64,000 nt of DNA, taken from positions 186,001-250,000 of the forward strand of contig JAZKJV010000385.1 of assembly GCA_037367405.1 (NCBI GenBank). Direction: 5' to 3'. Below are positions 57,495 to 64,000 of the stretch, one piece after another. The notes under the pieces were generated by a model. The model searched no databases and was not told where the DNA came from. It saw nothing but the letters and a program-made list of their open reading frames with translations. Source of the DNA: Ottelia alismoides (Eukaryota; Streptophyta; Magnoliopsida; Alismatales; Hydrocharitaceae). The position numbers and the translations under genes are program-made. The stretch's first letter is position 1. Each line of letters starts with the position of its first letter.

Positions 57495-58192
57495 AAAGAC
57501 TTGATAAAGCCCAGGTTAGATAACGTTCTCATCAAACTTGGCTGATAAAACTTTAAGCAAAGATTTGTGTACCAAAAAGTCCAACCATTTTTCTCTATTG
57601 GACAACCTCTTTTAGAATATGTTATCGTTAAATATAGCTGATAAGGATCTAAGCAAAGAATTGAGTACCAAGGTTTTGCACCATTGGGCTACCCCTTTTA
57701 CTAAATTCTTGAAAGGATGGATACATGAGAGTCTAGAGAGTGTGTAAACTAAAGCCTTGCATCAAGTAAATAGGAAAAAATCTGGTGTGAACAACATGGC
57801 CCAGAAAAAATCAAAAACTAAGAAATTATGGTATCGCAAAAAATGGATCTTGAAGGAAAAAATAGTGAAATAATGAAAATGCCTTAAGATGGTCTTTATC
57901 AAATTTCTCCCCCATTGCCTTTTTGGAGTCACGGAAAGTAAAAAAGATCCTCTAATATCTACGTTTAAGACTGCTTGACTCAAAGTACCTCTTATCAAGT
58001 TTTTTCCTTTTTCTTTTTTTACATTGTCCGCATATAGACGCTCCCAAATAGCCCAAACAGCAGCTACTAGGAAGAGGAGCTACTCGGCGGGACGGTGGTT
58101 ATTCACAACATGGGAGTCCCAAAAGGTCTACATATTTTCTTAATTTGTGAGCTTAGAATTTCTCTCTTTTTCTCAATCCTCGTATTTGGTTA
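57495..58192. other. Intron sequence, no feature recognised
   Basis: AT-rich, no exon signal supported. It ends with GGTTA, the left duplication of the Copia at 58193. Confidence 0.45.
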
Positions 58193-58340
58193 TGTTGAGA
58201 TATTTATATCTCTTTGTATTTATTTTATATTTTTTTATTTCTTCAGTCTACTTTATGTAATTTTCCCATAGAACTTTTCTCCTATATAAGGGAGTTCTAT
58301 GGCTACAATGAATATAACTTTCATTTCACGCTTTTCCACA
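58193..58340 (+). repeat. 5' LTR of the deleted Copia
   Basis: TGTTGAGATA...TTTTCCACA, with TATA core CTCCTATATAAGGGAG near 58280-58295. Confidence 0.85.
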
Positions 58341-58789
58341 TGGTATCAGAACGACGGTCCTAACCGGAGCCTGTGCCCTAGAGCCACGCCCCACCTAAAG
58401 CCCTAGCGCGACCCGTGCACACCCAGCCGCCGCCCATCTCTCGGGGGTCAACCGCTACTGCCCAATAGCAACAGGAGCAGCAGCCGCAACCGTTGCTGCT
58501 ATCAACCGCCGGTCATTGTTCCCCTCTCCTGCCCGCCACCGCTACCGCTGCGGACCATCGCTCCATGTCTCTTGCTCATCGCCGCTGCCGACCACTGCCA
58601 GATCTTATTCTGTCTTGGCTCGTTTCTAGGTTTATAGGGTGTGACATGATCATATAAAACACTCTAGTTACCCAATGGAGTCTCCTTCGAATGGAAGAGG
58701 TTGTGAAATGAGTCTACACCCACAACCATCTTCCTATATGTCAGTGTAGACACAAGTCTTACTTGTTGCAGACCTAGTCTCGGAGATAG

Positions 58790-60005
58790 TTGTCATTGTG
58801 TCAGACAACAAAATTGATGTTTCATCCATGGGTGCATTCAAAGGTCCAACAACCATCGTTAAGGTGGATGGAACAAACTATGAACTGTGGGCCATGCAGT
58901 TCATGAGTTTAATGCAGTGCAATGGCAAGAAACACATCCTCATGGATGAGGAGCCAAGTGACAAGACTGGGTAAATGTGTCATGGGAGGCAGACAATGCA
59001 TATGCATGAGTGTGGTTATATGGAACTGTCAACAGAGATAGTTAATGGTATTATGGTTTATGTTGAGACATTATTGTTACTGGCAGTGATGAACAGGGCA
59101 TTCACGCAGCTAAGGATTTCCTTGGACAACGGTTTGAGACCAAGGACCCTGGGAAGCTGTGTTACTTTCTTGGCCTAGAGTTTACAAGAAATCAGCATGA
59201 TATGATAATAACGCAAAGGAAGTATGTCACTAATCTTTTATCTGAGACAGGCATGATAGGATGCATACCTGCTACTACTCCAATGGATCCTAATGCTAGG
59301 CTCTATGATGATGACTCTGAGGAGGTGGATAAGAAACGGTACAAAGAGTTAGCAGGGAAATTGTTATATGTTACTATTACCAAGCATGATATATCATTTG
59401 TTGTTAGTAGAGTCAGTCAGTTTATGGAGCAACCTAGACAGGCTCACATGGATGCAGTTAACATAATCTTGAGGTATCTGAAGTCTTCTCTAGGTGCAGG
59501 CCTTTTATTCAGAAGAGATACGTCTCTCACAGTTACTGGATGTGCAGATGCACACTACATCGGGTGCCCCAAAGACAGGAAGTCCACTTAAGGTTTTACT
59601 GTGTTTGTTGGTAGCTTGTTGGTTTCATGGAAAAGTAAGAAACAGGCAGTTGTAGCTAGATTTAGTGTTGAATCAGAGTATTGGGCCATGGCCCAAGGAA
59701 GCATGAAAATGATGTGGGCCAAGTCCGTCCTGACTGACCTAGCAATTGAGGTGTCTCTTCCTATGCACCTCAAACATGATAATCAAGCAACTCTATTCAT
59801 AGCTAATAATCAAGTTCCATGAAAGAACCAAGCACATTGAAGTTGATTGTCATTTCACCCGTGATTTGATTCAGAAGAGACTTATCTTCACTTCTCATAT
59901 TGCTCCAGGCGATCAGATTGCGATATGTTTACCAAAGCTCTTACGAGGGGTCCTTTTCACCATTGATGTTCCAAGCTGCGCATGATAGATATATATGCTT
60001 CAGCT
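58790..60005 (+). pseudogene. Gag start fused to RT and RNase H
   Basis: Begins MGAFKGPTTIVKVDGTNYELW as in the Gag at 24292, with a stop after SDKTG. Near 59030 the Gag reading (VWLYGTV) passes directly into RT (IMVYVE, where YVDD is expected, then RYFLGLEF-like CYFLGLEFTRNQ). The rest of RT and RNase H follow: QRKYVTNLLSETGMIGC, KLLYVTITKHDISFVVSRVSQF, CADAHYIGCPKDRKST, then stops. Protease, integrase and the start of RT are deleted (about 2.9 kb). Not functional. Confidence 0.82.
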
Positions 60006-60013
60006 TGAGGGGG

Positions 60014-60160
60014 TGTTGACATACTTATATCTCTTTGTCTTTATTTTATATTTTTCTATTTCTTCAGTCTACTTTATCTAAGTTTCCCGTAGAGCTTTTC
60101 TCCTATATAAGAGAGCTCTAGGGCTACTATAAATATAACTTTCATTTCACGCTTTCCGCA
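60014..60160 (+). repeat. 3' LTR of the deleted Copia
   Basis: TGTTGACATAC...CTTTCCGCA, 147 bp, following the purine tract. Confidence 0.85.
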
Positions 60161-61145
60161 GTTTATATCAGTTACTTTGGATTCCAACACATGGCGATAA
60201 TATAAATCCCCCAATCCAAAACTTAGAGCCATGCCTCCTTGAAGTAAATGCAACAACAGATGCAGTCTTCTCAATTTGCCTCGTGTGGCATGCTTCATAA
60301 TTATGACATAAGTTGTTTTCATTCTCAAACTCCATATTTAACCTACTCAGTAAAGATATCATCCCAATCATATCCTTGCTGACTTAGAATGCTCACAAGC
60401 TTTGAGATACATCAGATCTTACTCAAAACCTCAGTATTGTTGTCACTCCTTTTCTGAAGAAGATAACACCTACCGTCAGGTCTCACTTGTTTTTCCTTTG
60501 TGTACGTTGATGCTGCTTCACTGCAGACTTTAACAATAGTAGTCTGCTTTGATAAGCCACACTTTCTTGTTGGATTCGTGAATGGATCTTCTGTTGCTTG
60601 CTGCATCTGAATATAGCAGATAGCTGTCGCTGATTGCAATATATGGCATCTGCTACTATGGCTAATGGTAACACTGGATATCTTGAGTAGGGATGGCTAC
60701 ACCCAGTGGCACATGCATGCTGAACCTCTCTACACAACAACCACCACAAAGTCATATTTTCCCTTTAAGTAGGGTCAACCACATGGATCCATTGCTTCCA
60801 AATAGATCAAATTTGGGTCACACATGGGCTAGGTCCAAAAATCTCATATTATTTCTTTCAACATTACGTCAGCCTTCTGTGCCCCCTCTTGCAACGCTGT
60901 CCTTCCAATTTCACGCCCCCACGCCCTTGCAACATTTAGAATGTTTCTGTTTCAATTGTAAAAATAATGCAACACGAATTCAATCATACAATAACATTGA
61001 CATTCAAATTTTAAAAATAAAAGCCGGGCTAGTTTAGGATGAATGAAAAGACTACACATTTACAAAATTCAACCAGATAAAAATTGAGTTGAGCATTAAA
61101 TAGACAAGAAATTGAACGGAAGTAGTAATCTAGTCAGAGATGTAC
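60161..61145. other. Intron of the RanBPM-like gene with a SINE/RTE-like tail
   Basis: Mostly unassigned. On the minus strand near 60800-60755 the sequence GGATCCATGTGGTTGACCCT followed by ACTTAAAGGG resembles the tail shared by the SINEs and RTE elements. The head of that copy is not recognisable. Open stretches (for example 60639-60412 minus) give no known domain. Confidence 0.4.
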
Positions 61146-61232
61146 TCTTCATTTTGGCTATGGACAGCTACAGTCGGAAATAACGGGCCCTTCACATTTT
61201 TCTCAACAGCACCAACTAGCTCACCATTTTTA
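61146..61232 (-). CDS. RanBPM: RanBPM-like gene, middle SPRY exon
   Basis: An 87-bp exon on the minus strand between acceptor GAATACAG and donor GTACATC. It encodes KNGELVGAVEKNVKGPLF then PTVAVHSQNEE. In SPRY proteins of the RanBPM/Ssh4 group this is the strand pair with the KNG turn and the VHSQ signature. It completes Thr from exon 61675 and leaves two bases for the next exon, so phases agree. The intron to the upstream exon is 442 bp. RanBPM proteins are scaffolds of the CTLH/GID-type ubiquitin ligase in other eukaryotes; SPRY binds partners. The role here is by homology. Confidence 0.9.
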
Positions 61233-61674
61233 CTGTATTCAAAAAGAGAAAAAAGTTGGAAACAAAATTTTAAGAGAAACAAAAATAAATTTTTTTATAA
61301 AGAAGTGAAGAGTATAAACTTGCATATCGTGGTGTTAATATCAAACATTCTAAGGTCTTGTCAGAATCGTGGTCTTTGTAGTCCCAAGGGGCTACACCAC
61401 AATGTAGCTTGTGTGCTTTTAATTTTGTCAATAAACTGAGTTTTTGTGTGCGCACCTTTACGGTGAGCACCTTTTTCTCCCTAAAAAATTACTAGAAAAA
61501 AAAACAAATAACAAATGCTTAAATTTGTAGAAAAGTATCAAGTTGCTCCATAGAAAACATTTTAGGTGGATAATAAAAGATTTCATGGAATTTAGCAGAT
61601 AATTTCCATTCAACTTGTGGGATGTGCATGATATATGTGTTAGACTTAATTGAGATTAGTCAAGAATAACGTAC

Positions 61675-61821
61675 GTAAAAAAGAACTCTTGAGATCCATA
61701 ATTGATGCCAGCGCCCACGGTATCTCCAGAGGTATATTTTGGGCCAAAACTATCGCCCTTACCCTGACCACGGTAAATACATCCATCATCTCCATGATAC
61801 CCGCAGCTGTTTGCTTCCCAT
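61675..61821 (-). CDS. RanBPM: RanBPM-like gene, SPRY core exon
   Basis: A 147-bp exon on the minus strand between acceptor AAACTTGTAG and donor GTACGTTA. It reads WEANSCGYHGDDGCIYRGQG, then KGDSFGPKYTSGDTVGAGIN and YGSQEFFFT. This is the SPRY core with the family signatures GYHGDDG, GDTVGAGI and FFFT, and is close to plant RanBPM proteins throughout. It ends with two bases of the Thr codon finished in exon 61146. The frame is open, which argues for a functional gene or a very recent loss. Earlier exons must lie to the right, beyond the RTE LINE or outside the window. Confidence 0.92.
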
Positions 61822-62853
61822 CTACAAGTTTAAAAATAACATTGGAATTTATTTAAAAGCATAAAAAACATCAGTCTTATGGAAAGCAGTGACTTTAATA
61901 ACATCGGCATCCAGAAAAATCATTTTGATGTGTTTATTGTAGTTTTTATATAACTATAGTGATTATTCTGAACCTTCCATGTAAATTGACCAAATAGTAA
62001 TCTACTTCCCTCCATTTTGCAAAAGTACGGAGGCACTCGAGACGATTTGAGTAGTTGATATCTCAAGCATAAGAAGTCCTGAATGCACAAGCTGATGATA
62101 AATTATCTTTTGGCATAGCATCACCATCAACTTCGCAAATTATGAAGCTGCCAGGATCGATGTTATACTTAGCATGCACACTGCATGTGCACATAGCATG
62201 AGTTGCCAACACCTAATACAAAAGGGCACACCCGCCGTCCATTTGCAGCAAGATTGCCTCGTAAATGTCAAAGTAAAAATGGTGCGAAAATTCAGATAAG
62301 GCAAGGTTTTAAGAAAGACAAGAGCTTTATTGTGCTTAATATGTTATTTTTTAAGCGAAAGAAGGATGTTCACCGATGAATCTGTGATTCATCTATTCTC
62401 AATATTCGACCTTAACTTAAATTCCTGAGAAATTAATCCAAAATAGACCCCTAATTAACATTACTTATAAACTCAATAAAATGTGTTAATTAACGTTCTG
62501 TCATAAAAAGTAGCAAAACTAGAGTTTGTTTCTTCACCACTATTTTTTAATTAATTCAACTAACTTCAAATTCAATAAAACAAACTATATTGTGCAGATA
62601 ACACTAACATTAATCAAAGAAAAAATACCAAAAAAAACTAACATCTATATCTGACCAATAAACTAAACCCCTAGTTGTGTAGTAAGAAAGTTGTAAAGCT
62701 TGATATCTTATCCATATGGACTCCTATGAAACTCTGCTCACCTTTGATTTAATGTATTCTAAGCTATCTACAAAATAGATACTATGTTTCCAAGAGACAA
62801 AAGACTGAAGTTCGGATACCATGTCTACAAAATGAATACAATGTCTCCTAGTT
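61822..62853. other. Intron or upstream region, one unidentified open stretch
   Basis: AT-rich, with no preceding SPRY exon found. On the minus strand about 62175-62055 reads VHAKYNIDPGSFIICEVDGD then AMPKDNLSSACAFRTSYA and stops. It looks more protein-like than its surroundings, but I do not recognise a family and see no clear splice borders. Confidence 0.4.
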
Positions 62854-64000
62854 GTGGAAAGAATGAAGATTCAGATACTATGTCTCCAAGAAACAAAATG
62901 GTTTGGAGAGAAAGCAAGGGAGATCAAGAATACATGCTTTAAACTTTGGTATTCAGGTAAAGAGAAGGGTAGAAATGGTGTTGGAGTGGTTGTTCATAAG
63001 GATTTGAAGGATTGTGTGGTTGAGGTACAAAGATTCGGGGATCGGATTATTTTGCTAAAATTGGTGCTCGAAGAAGAAATTCTGAATATCATCTCAGTTT
63101 ATGCACCACAAATTGGTTTAGATAAAAGGATTAGACGGGCTTTTTGTGATGAACTGGATAAGATTATGCAAGGAATCCTACAAAGGGAGATGATTTGCCT
63201 AGGTGGATATCTTAATAGGCATGTGGGAAAGGATGCTTCAGGGTATGCTAGTATTCACGGAGGCCATGGCTTTGGGGTTAGAAATGAAGAGGGAAAAGTC
63301 ATTTTGAATTTTGTAACTGCTTATGATCTTTTCATAGCAAACGCTCTCTGCAAGAAGAGAAATGAGCATTTAATTACTTATAAGAGTGGTCCCACTAGAA
63401 CACAGATAGATTACTTTGTGTTGACGAGAAGGGATCGATTCTGTTACAAAGACTACAAAGTAATCTCAGGAGAGAGAGAGAGAGAGTGTGTGACAACTCA
63501 ACATCACTTGTTAGTCATGGATGAGCAAATAAAAGGGTTGGTAAAGAAAATGAAGGTTTTTAAGATCACTAGAACTATATGGTGGAATCTTCAATTAAAG
63601 CAATCAAGCTTCAAGGAGAAGGTTTTAGAAGACTTATCTTTGGATTGTAACGGAAGTGCAAACCAGATGTGAGACGTGGTAGCATCTTGTGTACGAAGGA
63701 TAGCCAAATAGATGTTAGGCGAGTTAAAGGGAGGAGCTCCAAGTCAAAAGAATGCTTAGTAGTGGAGTAAAGGGGTGCAAGAGAAGCTCAAAATTAAAAA
63801 AAAAAGCATGTTTTAAAGCTATGCCAAATGATAAAACAGATGAAACTATCACAAACTACATAATAGCGAAGAAGGAAGCAAAGAAGGTTGTAAGCGAAGC
63901 TCGGTCAAAATCTTATGAAGATTTGTACAAAAATCTCAACTCTAAGGAGGGCCAGAAAGATATATTAAGGTTGGCTAAAGCAAGAGAAAGAAATACTAAA
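62854..64000 (+). pseudogene. RTE-type LINE, endonuclease and start of RT, runs off window
   Basis: The frame (first ATG 62863; upstream codons also read through) encodes an APE-type endonuclease: CLQETKW, FKLWYSGKEKGRNGVGVVVH, GDRIILLKL, ISVYAPQIG, IHGGHGFGVRNEEG and TQIDYFVLTRR. The usual GGDLNGH motif reads GGYLNRH, so a conserved Asp is Tyr. After 63672 the same frame continues through stops at 63670 and 63709 and a double TAG near 63757. It then reads KAMPNDKTDETITNYIIAKK and SYEDLYKNLNSKEGQKDILR, the linker before RT, up to the window end. The RT is outside the window. Confidence 0.88.

Larger units (their letters stand above)
58193..60160 (+). mobile_element. Internally deleted short-LTR Copia
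   Basis: LTRs at 58193-58340 and 60014-60160 (about 148 bp each), primer site TGGTATCAGAAC at 58341-58352, purine tract TTGAGGGGG. Flanks GGTTA and GTTTA form a 5-bp duplication with one change. Total 2.0 kb against about 4.9 kb for the related element at 23766. It lies in the 8.6-kb intron of the RanBPM-like gene. Confidence 0.88.

Noticed and set aside
1..64000. CRISPR arrays, operons, ribosome binding sites, phage or IS elements
   Set aside because: The window is plant nuclear DNA; repeats are explained by LTRs, MITEs, SINEs and microsatellites.

Overview
This is nuclear DNA from a flowering plant. The evidence is spliceosomal introns with consensus borders, Copia LTR retrotransposons primed by initiator tRNA-Met (TGGTATCAGAGC), plant L1-type and RTE-type LINEs, tRNA-headed SINEs and several MITE families. 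The LINE coding regions are rich in G and C, which leans slightly towards a monocot, but the species cannot be named.

Only one host gene is visible. Four exons on the minus strand (61821-61675, 61232-61146, 52523-52478, 23343-23267) splice in a single open frame and encode the SPRY domain and following linker of a RanBPM-like protein. The introns between them are 442 bp, 8.6 kb and 29.1 kb, and the two large ones are mostly transposable elements. Neither the 5' exons nor the 3' LisH/CTLH/CRA exons were found, so the gene either runs off both ends of the window or is truncated.

Left part (1-23266): Harbinger-like MITEs; an RTE LINE (minus) split by a long-LTR Copia element (3876-18283, TSD GGTAT). 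That Copia is itself interrupted by two non-autonomous LTR elements, an L1-type LINE copy, a LINE scrap, and two kinds of MITE. A short TRIM-like element and a decayed Copia follow.

Largest intron (23344-52477): a short-LTR Copia (23766-34451, TSD TTATT) whose single frame is broken by a nearly intact LINE on the minus strand (27821-33557, 15-bp TSD). Then come an unassigned stretch, a non-autonomous LTR element (36868-39912, TSD GCAAG), a decayed full-length LINE (39930-45370), and a cluster of rearranged LINE, Copia and LTR fragments.

Right part (52524-64000): a non-autonomous LTR element containing a SINE, an RTE stub beside a 281-bp tandem duplication, an internally deleted Copia (58193-60160), two RanBPM-like exons, and the 5' half of an RTE LINE running off the window.

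The transposons form mobilisation partnerships that can be read from the sequence: L1-type LINEs share a 3' stem-loop, SINEs share the RTE 3' tail, and the TRIM shares promoter core and primer site with the short-LTR Copia. No prokaryotic features, CRISPR arrays or structural RNA genes were seen.
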